Assembly (NCBI GenBank): GCA_025201765.1
Contig: MU623507.1
Span: forward strand, 1 to 64,000
Origin: Daldinia sp. FL1419
Taxonomy: Eukaryota; Ascomycota; Sordariomycetes; Xylariales; Hypoxylaceae
Direction: 5' to 3'
DNA length: 64,000 nucleotides
Numbering within the stretch: the first letter of the stretch is position 1; every line of letters begins with the position of its first letter. The notes under the pieces are model-generated. The model was not told where the DNA came from. It searched no databases and saw only the letters and a list, made by a program, of their open reading frames with translations. The translations under genes and the position numbers were made by a program. Positions 24,129 through 35,942 of the stretch are shown piece by piece.

Positions 24129-24308
24129 TATTGGATAAATAAAGTACTATTATATATAATAGTAAAAATAAAGGTATTTAAATTAATTTAATAAAAAATA
24201 ATTATTTTAAAAAAGACCATATTTTGGTTGGAAACCAAAATATATAGAATTAAATACAAGATTAAAGTAGGTCTGTACCACCATGGTCACATGACCAACA
24301 TTCTTACA
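24129..24308 (-). repeat. Copia-B LTR
   Basis: Partner of 22813-22992, differing mostly by transitions. The inverted repeat is perfect here: ATATTTTGGTT (24219-24229) and AACCAAAATAT (24233-24243) around a GGA loop. Confidence 0.88.
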
Positions 24309-24455
24309 ATCTATATCTTTCTTAATTCGTTAATTATACCATAATCTTAATTAATCAATTAATTTGTAGAAAAATGCCCTATAATTTCGGATATTTTCAA
24401 CTGTTATACAATAACCTCTAATCAAAAACATATACAAACTATCTCCAAAAATTAT

Positions 24456-25021
24456 TTATTTATTTATTACTACCCCGATTTACCTAGAATATATTACAGG
24501 TATCCGATCCATCTTTTAGTATTTGTTCCAAATAGGAATTATATTCTGGAAAAAACCTATTTATTGCCTATTTAAATAAATTATATTATTATAATTTTAA
24601 TTTTATTTTATATTTCTATTAAAATTTACCTTTTAATAAAAATAATTAAATTTTAATATAAAAAAATATTTTATATATTATAATATTTAAATTTTATAAA
24701 ATAATATAATAATAGCCCAAATATAGGGTAATAATAAGGTCCAAAATAATTTTATTATTTTCTTTTATAAATAATAAAAATATTATTATATTATAAAAAA
24801 ATTATTTTAAAAGAGGGCTAGGGTATATATAATTTATATAAAATATAAATATATATAAATAACTTCATATTTTTATAAAAAACCATTATTTATTCTTATT
24901 TTTACAATTTCCTTTTTAATATCACAATATTATATTTATTTTCCAAAATGGTTCAAAATAGTGCTACCAACCCATGGCCCTTCCCAACTAACCTCAATCC
25001 TCCTTATATACCTTGTTTGCA
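24456..25021 (-). mobile_element. 5'-truncated LINE copy (566 bp)
   Basis: Reversed LINE 3' end with TTATT-type tail on the left. The perfect 13 bp duplication CTCCAAAAATTAT lies at 24443-24455 and 25022-25034. It is inserted in the 5' part of the Helitron-like copy. Confidence 0.88.
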
Positions 25022-25289
25022 CTCCAAAAATTATAAATTCAATTAAATTTCAAATAATATTAATTATTAATATTTTTAAATAATTTTTAAATTAATATAA
25101 TAAATTAAAATAATTTTAAATTTTAATATACCCTGTACGCACGCTTGTGGGTTCCCCGTGACATATAACTTTTTTAATTGAACAAAAGCTTATATTAACA
25201 AAATCTCCCTACAAATCATTGAATTAGAATATTGAATAGGAACTTTAACTACTATTAAATAAAAGCTCTAATTCAATAAGAGCTCTAAT

Positions 25290-25470
25290 TGTGGGAATGT
25301 TGGTCATGTGACCATGGTGGTACAGATCCACTTTAATCTTGTATTTAGTTCTATGTATTTTGATTTCTGATTAAAATACATTCTTTCTTAAAATATACTA
25401 TTTTTAATTAAATTAATCTGAATATCTTTATTTTTATTATTGTATATAATGGTACCTTATTTATTTAATA
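25290..25470 (+). repeat. Copia-B 5' LTR (181 bp)
   Basis: Begins TGTGGGAATGTTGGTCATGT and ends with a TTTAATA form of TCCAACA. It is better preserved than the 3' LTR. Confidence 0.9.
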
Positions 25471-26744
25471 TTGATTAATAATTAATAATAAATTGATTAT
25501 AAATTAATTAGGTATTTGAAAGGGAGGAGATAGCTTTAGCACTAAATCTTAATAAGAAGAGGTGAGTGATTTTGAGATTTTATATTTTAGTGTATGGTTT
25601 TGAACCTAGAATTTTATGTTATCGTATATGATTTTGGGAGTAATTTGTGTTAATTTAAGATTTTTAAAAAGTAGAAATAATTTTAACATTAAATTTATAA
25701 TTTAAGGTATATGTTTATCATATATAAATAAGTAATATTAAAACTTCTTTTATTAATAAAATAATTTTGGGGAAATTTGTATTAATTAAATTACTACATA
25801 TTTATCACATATTTATATTTATAATATATACTTATATTTACTATAATATTATAACATATTAAAAAAAAACAATAACATTAAAAATCATATTACATTTCTA
25901 CCCCACCAACAAACTTTAAGTTCCACCTAAAATTTTTTTTAATTCTACTTAAAAAGTTTTACGTACTACAACTACTACTACCTAAAAGTTCAGCACCTGA
26001 GGAAAAAACAATTCAACATCTTATAAAGTAATTTTATAAAATAAGATTGGTATAGTTTTTCTTTATAATAATATATTTACCTATTTCTTTTTTATTATTC
26101 TTTTATTATAATAATTAATATTTTTATTATTTTAATTGTAGTATTATACCTTACCTATTTTTTTTAGATTTGTTATAATTAGCAATTAACATAATTGAAT
26201 TAGCAAAGGAATTCTGGTTGAGGTATGTTAATAACGAATAGTTAGGCATTAACCTTAATGTTATTAATATAATAGTTGTTTTAATAATCTAAATTAATAC
26301 ATATATGGCTGAAAATATGATAAGTTACGATAAAAATATAATTAATAAAAATTTATAATATATTTTTAAGAATGATTTTTATGGTTGGATTCTAATTTAT
26401 TTTGTTAAGATTTGATGTTTGTTATATATTAGAATTAAGGAATACCTTAAATTCCATAATGTTTTTATTAAAATAATATAAAATAATTTGTATATATTTG
26501 CAATTATTATTAATATAGATTCATTTCCTAAATTCTTTTAAAATAAAATGAATAATTTGTTAAAAATTTATTCTTTTAAATTTAAATCTTTAATTAATCT
26601 AATATACTTATATTTATTAAAAATTATAGCAAAAGCTATTGCAATTAAAATAGAATTAATAATAATGATATTAGTATTGTAATTTTTAGTTACAATTATA
26701 TAACCCTATCTAACGCAATTTATAAACCCTTAATTAATATCTTA

Positions 26745-26845
26745 AGTACCCTAACCAATTTTAGTATTCTAACTAATTCCAACACCCCAGTCAGTTTTAA
26801 TACCCTAATTAGTTCTAATACCTTAATAGGTTTTATAAGTTTTTT
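26745..26845 (+). repeat. 18 bp minisatellite in the gag region of copia-B
   Basis: About five units of 18 bp (for example ACCCCAGTCAGTTTTAAT then ACCCTAATTAGTTCTAAT). In the + frame each unit reads like Y-P-N-Q-F-stop. The stop is TAG or TAA where CAG or CAA would give glutamine, so an original hexapeptide repeat YPNQFQ is likely. The long minus-strand frame at 26720-26944 is its antisense shadow. Confidence 0.65.
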
Positions 26846-28129
26846 AAGTACCACAATAATTAATATTTCTAATATAATAATAAATAATTTTTTAAATATC
26901 TTAAGCACCCTAATAAGCTCAAATAGTTCTTTAATATCAACCAACCTAAATATTCTTAATAAATAATCTTATATAATAGGATCAACATATAAATAATATA
27001 GAAGTTTAATTAAGAATAATATAATAATCTATTATAAGATTATTTATTTACAAATAAAAAAAACAATTGGTAATATAAAGATTTTAATTTCTTAATTTAT
27101 TAGTTAAATTATACCCTAATAATAACCTTAAATTTAAAAACAAGAAATATAAAGTACTAAATAAATAAATCCAAATCTTCTTATTTTGTTATTATAAGTT
27201 CGGAATTGGACCTAATTTATATACTAATACTTATGATACTATATTGAAAGAAATAATTTTGGAATTTTTTTATAAATATCTTATACAATAAAATTTTAAC
27301 TTTAATATAATAATTAATAAAATATGCAGTTTTTTTTATATTAGCAAGAATCTTTAAATATATATATCTAAATAAAAGAATATAATAATTAAGAGTGTTA
27401 TATAGGATAATTTTGGAAAAACTCTACCTAAATACCTTAAAATATTAATTATTTAAATATAATATATTCATAAAGGCTTATCAATCAATTATATTAAGGA
27501 AATTTATCTCAAAAAAGGCTTATACCATATTATATAAAAACATTTAATATTCCTACCTATCTTTCTTTAATAATCCAATACATTTAAGAATATTTATATT
27601 GATTTTTAAATAATAGTAGGTAATATACATCAAAACTTTTCTAATAAATACAAAATAAAAAGTAATTATTATTATATTAATTAAATTTATTAAAATAATT
27701 AAAAATCTTATCAAATAAATTAAAGCAAAAATAAACATTTTAATAATTAAAAATATTTTAATAATAGGAATAAAAAAAAATATTTTATTTATAATAAATT
27801 AGGTTATTGGTCTACCAAATATCTTATATATAAATAACGTAATAAATGCAATAAATAGTGTTAATATATATAGGAATAAAAAATGGAAAATATTGAAGAA
27901 GATTTCACAACCTTCTTTATTAATTATAAAAGAATTAATATTGGTTATAGTAATAATAATGTTAATAGTAATAATAATAATTTTAATATATAGTATATAT
28001 AATATATTAATAATAAATATAATAATAATAATTAGATTTAATTACCAATTATATAATATCTTATAAATTATAATAAAATTGATAGTCCCCAAATTATTAA
28101 TATTCTTATAAATTAAGCAATTTTTCATA

Positions 28130-30110
28130 TATTTATTGTAATAGATATCTTTAATAATAATTATAAACATTTTGTAGATATAGTTTCAGGTTCCCCTTCC
28201 ACATTTTATCTTAAAAATTGATATTTTTATATATTTCAAGGCATTTTACCTGATACCAGAATAGCCGGAATATTATCAGGAAATAAGATGTAGATAAAAG
28301 TATTATAATATATATATTTTAATATTAAGATGGATATATTTATAATAAGAACATATATTATACAATTTGATAATTACTTAAAATAAAAGAATCTTAATAT
28401 TATTAACATACCTACCCCATTTGAAATTATTTAGTTTTATATTATACCTTATAATATACCATTTTTATTATATCTTTATAATATAAATTGTTTAAGAATT
28501 TTTTTAAATAATGTTAAAAATATATTTATTTATAAGAATAAATATTACCTTATTGTTTGGAAATGGAAACATCTATAATTTCTATTTGATAATAAAGAGT
28601 AAATGGTTATATATTATTATTTAATTAAAGAAAAGTTATAATAAATATATAAATATTTTAATTATTTAATTACAAATTGATTTTATTGCATTCTTATAAA
28701 AATTAAATATAATAAATTAAATTGAATAATTATTAAAAAAATTAATAAATATTGTTATTAATGTTAAATGTATAGTAACATATTAGAATAATTTAAATTT
28801 ATTGTAAAAGATAATATTAATTTTAATTATAATATTTATATTAATATTATATACATCAAAAGTAAACCAATTTTTTATATTATTAATAAAGTTATATTAT
28901 TTTAAATAGTAAAGTTCTTTAAAGATATAATAATAAAATATACATAAAATATATTAAAAATAATATAAATTAATAGTTATTTTGAATTGCCTAATAATTT
29001 GATATTTAATGTTAGTATTAATTTTATAATTAATAAATTCACTTTAAATATAAAAGTATTATTAATATTTATTAAAAAAATATTTATTGAAATATATAAT
29101 TCAATTAGAAAGGTTGAATAATATTATGACCTATTATAACAAATATATGAAGTGATATTAGAAGATCTTTAGGGCATTTAAGTTGATATTTATTATATTC
29201 TACAAATGGCTATAAAAATTATTAACAATATAGTAGGACCAGATGGTTTAGTACTAATATTACTCGTATTTGGAGCATACCTAAAGCTAGCAAACAGCTC
29301 ATTACCTTTTCTTTTTATTGTTATTTAAATTACAATTATTAAAAAAATGATGGATAAAATTCGCAAATTTAAAGTTAAGTAACAAATTAACAATATTTTA
29401 AATATAAAAAATGGATCAAATATATTAGATACATTGAACCTACCTCTTTAATCTAAAGTATATATCTATTGCAAGAATGATGGCTGGATTAGCTTTTATA
29501 AGTTAATTATTTGAAATAGTAAGACTTATATTATTAAAATAAATAGAAGATCAATTAATTTTAAAATTATGATTATAAAACCATATTTTTGTAATAAATT
29601 TATATATATTTTAGACCCTATAAATAAAAATTTTAATTATGGATATAATGATGGTAATAAATATATTTTCGAGGTTAAGGCACCTGTAGTAAAATAATTA
29701 TAAAGATAATCTTTTGGAAATAGGAATAAATCTTAATTAGCGAATTCCTACGATACAATTTACCTATTTCTTAAAGAAATAGTTAATATAAAGTTATTAT
29801 TATAACTATATTAAAAAGGGAAGATTATTATTTTAGGCCAACTATTTGAAATAGTGGATACATAAGAGATTAAAGGATTTATCAGATAAGAAATATTTTT
29901 ATTTAAAAAGTATAATAAGATAAAACATAAGAATATTCAATTATTTAAATTATAAATTATTTATAAAATTAAAAGGAAAGGTATTAATAAATTATACAAA
30001 AAGTTATAATTTATTATTCAAAATTATAATAATAAAGGAAAAGAAGAAATATTCACATAATTATCTATAATTTAATGTTCTAATTAATAAATTATTATTA
30101 TATTTATTTT
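28130..30110 (+). pseudogene. Copia-B pol remnant (protease, integrase, start of RT)
   Basis: Motifs in order on +: an aspartic protease site FQGILPDTR (28252-28260 encodes DTR where DTG is required), PFLLYLYNINCLRIFLNN near 28452, a zinc-finger stretch INKYCY-stop-C near 28741, VGPDGLVLILLVFGAYLKL near 29233, and a DGW..FYKLI / IIKPYF segment near 29470-29590. Near 30000 a segment like Q-N-Y-N-N-K-G-K-E is an RT-proximal motif. Order and wording fit fungal Ty1/copia polyproteins. Many in-frame stops make it non-functional. Confidence 0.85.
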
Positions 30111-31914
30111 ATTTTTATAATAATAAATTAAAAGAATAATTATATAATTCCATAATATTATATAAATATATATCTAATCAAATATTAATTTAAATTATAT
30201 TATTATCACTACACCACCCAAACAACTCAAAGATCATTTCTTTAAAAATATTATAATAATTATTATAAAACCACTTTATAAAATAATTAAAGTTAATATC
30301 CATTAATAAATAATTTATTTTAAGTATTATTATAAAAAACTTTTCATAATTATATTAATTTATAACCTATATCTTTTAATTTTGGAATTATTTAATTAAT
30401 TTGGTTTAGTTAGAATATAAATTAATAATATACTCAAAATATTAAATAAAGTATTTAATGAACTGAAAGAAGATAAAATAAAAAAAGCTGAATTTAAGGT
30501 GAAGCCCAAATCATATCTTAATAAAAATACCCTATTAATATTTAATAATTATATTATTTCAATTAATAATAATAATAATATTTATTTATATCAAAAAGAA
30601 CAAGGTAAAAAAATCATAATAATTCAGAATAGAAAAGATGATATTATTTAATAATATGTACAATAACAAACCCATGGCGTTTATATTACTTTTGTTTATC
30701 AACCCAAGATAATATTTAATATATATAAAGTAGCTTAACATAAAAAACCCAAAAAAATCGAAATTAATAAATTTAATAAACATCTTTAATAATAATTGAA
30801 TAACCTACCATAAAAATTCTAATATATTAAATTAAATCTTACTATAACAAAAATCTTTATATTTATTAATAGATCATTTGTAAATAATAAGGACCTTAAT
30901 TCTCAAATTGATTATAAAATTTTTATTATTAACAAAACTATAACAAATAAATCATTTACTATAACCAATAATCTAATTCATTAAAACTCTACAAAATGTA
31001 AATAAATTATTTAAAATGTTTTAACAAATAAAATCTATACTATAATATATAATATAAATATAATTATTATAATTGGAATAATAATAATATCTATATTTAA
31101 TAAATTTTAGTTCTTTACAATACCTATAATCATATATACTAACTCATTCTTATTTTATAAATATCTTATCAAATTTGGAATAATAAAAAAAAAACAATTA
31201 ATAATTAATATTATGTTATTCTGATAATCTTACAAATAATAAAAAATTAATAATATACAATGAATTTACAAACAGAATAATTCAGTCAATATAATGATAA
31301 AATCTAATACCAACAAAACCCTCATAACATTCATCAATACCAACTATCTTATATTAAGACTACAAGGTTAGGTTAAACAAACCTAAATAATATAAATAAT
31401 ATCAACCACTTCCCTCAATCAATTCAAATAAACAAATAAACAAACATAATTTCTAAAAAAAAAAAAATTATTAGATAGAATTATACACTATTATATGTTT
31501 TAAAATAATTAATTATTACACTTTCAAACAAAATTCAAACTATTAATTTACAAACCTTCACTTTTTATTTATTAATAAATTTTCTTTAATTATTTTTATA
31601 TATTTTTAACAACACTTTTATTAATAGGAGATACCTAATTGTAAAATACCTTAGATTATTAATATTAATTTTAATAATTATTAATTTATAATGTTATAGT
31701 ATTGTTTGTTCTATTGGAATATTAATTTAATATTTTTTAAGATGTGGATTTGTATTATTTTATAAAGGGGTTATTAATTAATTTAATATATATAAGAATA
31801 AAAAGAAGATTATAAAAAAGAGTTAATCTTAACATATTTAAATATTTAAGATCATAACCCTAATTAATACTTATTAACATTACATAATTTTATAAAAAAA
31901 GAAAAAGTTACTAA
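30110..31914 (+). pseudogene. Decayed 3' coding part of copia-B (RT/RNase H expected)
   Basis: This is the position where the rest of RT and RNase H should be. The sequence is so AT-rich and stop-filled that I could not pick out the YVDD or RNase H motifs. The minus-strand frame at 30586-30783 lies in antisense and is not supported as a gene. Confidence 0.5.
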
Positions 31915-32095
31915 TGTAAGAATATTGATCATATAATTATAATAGTATAAACCCATTTTAATCTTATATTTAACTCCATATATTTTGGTTTTTAATTAAA
32001 ATATATTCTTTTTTAGAATATATTACTTTTAATTAAATTGATCTAAATATCCTCATTTTTATTATTGCATGTAATGGTACCTTATCCATCCAATA
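31915..32095 (+). repeat. Copia-B 3' LTR (181 bp)
   Basis: Partner of 25290-25470, with many G-to-A and C-to-T changes (TGTAAG for TGTGGG). It ends ATCCATCCAATA before the CTAAT duplication. Confidence 0.9.
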
Positions 32096-32478
32096 CTAAT
32101 AGCTAAATATAAAATAATTATATCCTAAAGAAGGTAGGTATTTAAATAATTAAATAAAAAGTTAATTAATAGAAATAATTATTAATATTTAAGAAATAAA
32201 ATGGATAATATATTTAATTAGAAATATGATTATAAACTATCATAAAAAGTTATATAAAAATAATATTGAAAAAGTTTAATTTGATTAAATAAGAAATAAT
32301 TTTGAAAAACCTATTTATATCCAGAAAAAGCCTATAAAAACCTTAAAAAAGGTTATTCCATAAAGGTATATAAAATATACCCTACAATTTAATTATCTTA
32401 TAATAAATTATATCCTAAAAAAGATATTAAAATAATCAAATAAAAGACTAAATAAATAATTATTAATAATAATAATTA

Positions 32479-33303
32479 TTATTTATTTATTTATTTATTT
32501 ATTACTACCCCGATTTACCTAGAATATATTATAGGTATCTAGTCCATCTTTTGGTATTTATTCTGGGTAGGAATTGTATTCTGGAGAAAACCTACTTATT
32601 GCCTATTTAAATAAGTTATATTGTTATAATTTTGGTTATATCTTATATTCTTATTGGAATTTACTTTTTAATAGAAATGATTAAATTTTAATATAGAAAA
32701 ACATTTTATATATTATAATATTAATTATGTAAAGTAATGTGGTGGTAGCCCGGGTGTAGGGCAACAATAAGATTTAAGATGGTTTTATTATTTTTTTTAA
32801 TAAATAATAAAAATATTATTATATTATAAAGAAATTATTCTAGGAGAGGATTGGGATATATATAATTTGTGTAAGGTATAAATATATGTAAATGATTTTA
32901 TATTTTTATGAAAAATTATTATATATTTTTATTTTTATAATTTTCTTTTTAATATTACAATATTATATTTATTTTTTAAAATGGTTTAAAATGGTGTTAC
33001 TGATTTATGGCCCTTCTTGGCTAATTTTAATCCTTTTTATATATTTTATTTGTGCTTTGCGATATTATAATATAATATTATTATACCTATTGTATTCATA
33101 GTCCGGTATTACCTCAAAAAACCCATTTCATTTTTATATATATATTATATTAAGTAAAAAAAAGCTTGTATATTTGTAGGTACTTCATTATTTCTCCGGT
33201 ATTATTTTGTTATTAACCTTCCTTAAGTGTTTTGATTCCCTTATTGGAGATTATTACGGTGTTCTGGACCTAGTGCGATACTTCAATATCGTGTTGCGCC
33301 GGG
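32479..33303 (-). mobile_element. 5'-truncated LINE copy (825 bp)
   Basis: The perfect 14 bp duplication AATAATAATAATTA lies at 32465-32478 and 33304-33317. The copy keeps a fairly unmutated 5' part (GTTCTGGACCTAGTGCGATA near 33260). The frame at 32892-33101 falls in the LINE 3' untranslated region and is not a gene. Confidence 0.88.
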
Positions 33304-35834
33304 AATAATAATAATTAACATTTCAAAATAAAATAAATAATATATTTTATAAAAGAAAAAAATATGAATTATTATAAAAAATTATAAGAAAAATTGATAA
33401 TTTTAAAGAATTTGATTTAATTAAATAAGAAAATAACTTCTGAAGGCTTATTTATATTAAATATAAGATTTAATTGAATAGGAATTTTAATAACTAAATA
33501 TAAAATAATTAAATCCTAAAGAAAGTAAATACAAAAATAATCAAATAAAAGATTAATAGAATTAATTATTAATAATAGTAATTAATGCTTAAAATAATAT
33601 ATTTAACTAAAAATAAAAGGGTTGTAAATTATTGTAAAAGATTATATAAAAGGTGATCCATAAAGAACTTAATTTGATCAAATAAGAATTAACTTTTAGG
33701 GACTTATATATTAAATAAGAATTCCAATTTAAAATTAATACTATTAAACAGGAACTATAATTGAACAAGAGCTGTAATTGAATAAGAATTGTAATTGAAT
33801 AGGAGCTGTAATTGAATAGGAGCTTTAATAATTATTTAGATATAAGGTAATTATATCCTAAAGAAAATATTTAAGTGATTAAATAAGAGATTAATTAATA
33901 AATGTGATTATTGGCGCTTAAGTAATAGAATAGATAATATATTTAATAAGAAAGAGAAATCATAAGTTATTATAAAAAGTTATGAGAAAAATTGATTATT
34001 TTGAAAAACTTAACTTAATTAGATAAAAATTAATTTTTAAGGATTTATATAATAAATATAAATTCTAATAACTCCTATAAAATACACCTTATATTTAAAC
34101 TACCCATAATTAATTATATTTTCAAAAAGGTAAATATTAAAGTAATCAAATTAAATATTAATTAATAAAGGTAATTATTAACACTTAAAAGGTAGCATAA
34201 ACAATATATTTAATAAAAGAAAGAAATTACAAACTATAATAAAAAACTATATAAAAAGTGATGTTTAAAAAGCTTTATTTAATTAAATAAGAATTAATTT
34301 TTAAAGGCTTATATATTAAATAGAAACTTTAATTTAAGGTTAATATTAATTCTAAAAGCTCTTACAGAATATGTGTATAAATGAAATAAAAAAATACAAG
34401 GTGATTATATCCTAAAAATAATATTAAAACGATTAGATGGAAAGATTAATAAATTTGATTGCTTACCAATGGTAACACGCTTTTATGAGGTTATATTTAA
34501 TAAAAAAAAGAATTTATAAACTATTGTAAAAACTATAAAAAAATGATGATTTTGTAGAACTTAAAAACTTAACCTAATCAAATAACAATCAACTCTTAAA
34601 AGCTTATATATTAATAAGAGTTTTAATAGTTCTTGTAATATATGCCCTACATTTTAGCTACCCATAATTAATTATTTCCTAAAAAATGTAGGTAGGTATT
34701 AAAATAATCAAATAAAATGTTAATTAATAAAAGTAATTATTGGCGTTTAAGAAGTAGAATAGATGATATATTCAATAAAAGAAAAAAAACGATGAACTAT
34801 AGCAAGAAATTATATAAAAGGTGATGTTTAAAGAGCTTAACTTAATTAAACAAAAATCAACTTTTAGGAACTTATATATTGGATAGGAGTTTAAATTCAG
34901 GGTTAATACTATTAAATAAGAACTCTAATAGCTAAATAAATACAAAATAATTATATCTTGAAGGATAATATTAAAATAATCAAATAAAATGATTAATAAA
35001 GGTGATTGTTAATAATAATAGTTAATGTTCAAAAAATAATATTCAATAAGAAAACAAATTTATAAATTATTATAAAAATTATAAAAGAAAGTGATGATCC
35101 TATTATACTTAATCTAATCAGATAAGAATTAATTCTTAAAGGCCTATTTATATTTAGAAAAAGCCTATAGAAACTTTAGAACAATTATTCCATAAAAACT
35201 AATAAGGTCTTACAAAATAATTTTAATTATATAATTACACTATTCCATTTAATATATTGAATAAAAGATTTAATTTATAATTAATATTATTAAATAAGAG
35301 CTTTATTTAATAGTTTTTATAAGATATACCCTATACTTCAACTACCCCATAAAAAATGAAAGATTATATAAAAATAAAAGATACAAAATAATGATATCCT
35401 AAAAAGAATATTAAAATAATTAAATAAAAGAATTAATAAAATTAATTTTTTACCAATAATAACGCATATTATTAGGTTATATTTAATAAAAGAACTAAAA
35501 ATATATACATTTATACAAAGGTTTTATAAAAAAGTTAATAACTTTATATTAGCAAACTTAAACTAATTAAATAAGAAAAATAACTCTTAAAAGCCTATTT
35601 ATATCCAAAAACCTATAAAGACCTTAAAAGGGTTGGTTCCATGGAAGTTAATAGGGTCTTTATAAAATAACTTTTATTACATAATTATACTATTTTAATT
35701 CAATATTATTTTAATTAATTTTTTTAATTAAAAATTATGTTTATATTTAAATATTAAATTAATAATTATAAAACAAAATTGATTGATCCCAAAGGTCAAA
35801 TTGGTTGCAAAGCGACCACTCCAAAAAAAACTAG

Positions 35835-35942
35835 TTTATATTTAAATATTTATTAATATATTTATAATATCTAATTTTTAAATATATAAGTTTATATTAA
35901 ATCTTTTTTTTATAAATAAATATATATTTAATTTTTAAATAA
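35835..35942. other. Short AT-rich spacer between two Helitron-like copies
   Basis: 108 bases of AT-rich DNA between the CTAG end of one copy and the 5' end of the next. No feature is visible. Confidence 0.6.

Larger units (their letters stand above)
22813..24308 (-). mobile_element. Copia-B deletion derivative (1496 bp) with both LTRs
   Basis: Two direct 180 bp LTRs (22813-22992 and 24129-24308) flank about 1.1 kb. The perfect 5 bp duplication ATCTA lies at 22808-22812 and 24309-24313. Read on minus, the first part of the interior (24128 down to about 23480) matches 25471-26010 of the full element. The last part (about 23250 to 22993) matches its 3' end at 31740-31914. The middle, with pol, is missing. 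It is therefore a non-autonomous, internally deleted copy. Confidence 0.88.
25290..32095 (+). mobile_element. Full-length copia-B LTR retrotransposon (6806 bp)
   Basis: LTRs 25290-25470 and 31915-32095 are direct repeats with TG...CA-type ends (the final C is mutated to T). The 5 bp duplication CTAAT lies at 25285-25289 and 32096-32100. The interior reads gag, protease, integrase, then reverse transcriptase on +, the order of Ty1/copia elements. All of it is broken by stops from RIP. A purine-rich stretch, AAAAAAAGAAAAAG, sits just before the 3' LTR as expected for the plus-strand primer. It is inserted in the Helitron-like copy 22809-35834. Confidence 0.92.
22809..35834 (+). mobile_element. 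Helitron-like element split by four insertions
   Basis: The 5' end TCTA at 22809-22812 is shared with the copia target duplication. It resumes at 24310 as TCTATATCTTTCTTAATTC. The 3' end is a hairpin (TTGGTTGC-AAA-GCGACCA) at about 35798-35817, a spacer, then CTAG at 35831-35834 followed by T. Insertions inside it are copia-B 22813-24308, LINE 24456-25021, copia-B 25290-32095 and LINE 32479-33303. Removing them leaves about 3.3 kb of module sequence with no coding capacity. Confidence 0.72.

Noticed and set aside
22813..32095. A 9.3 kb DNA transposon with long terminal inverted repeats
   Set aside because: The inverted similarity between 22813-24308 and 25290-32095 comes from two copia-B elements in opposite orientation. 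Each has its own direct LTRs and its own 5 bp duplication (ATCTA and CTAAT).
24456..33303. An independent SINE family
   Set aside because: The sequences are the 3' part of the long LINE with variable 5' truncation. I see no convincing pol III A/B boxes at a fixed 5' end.
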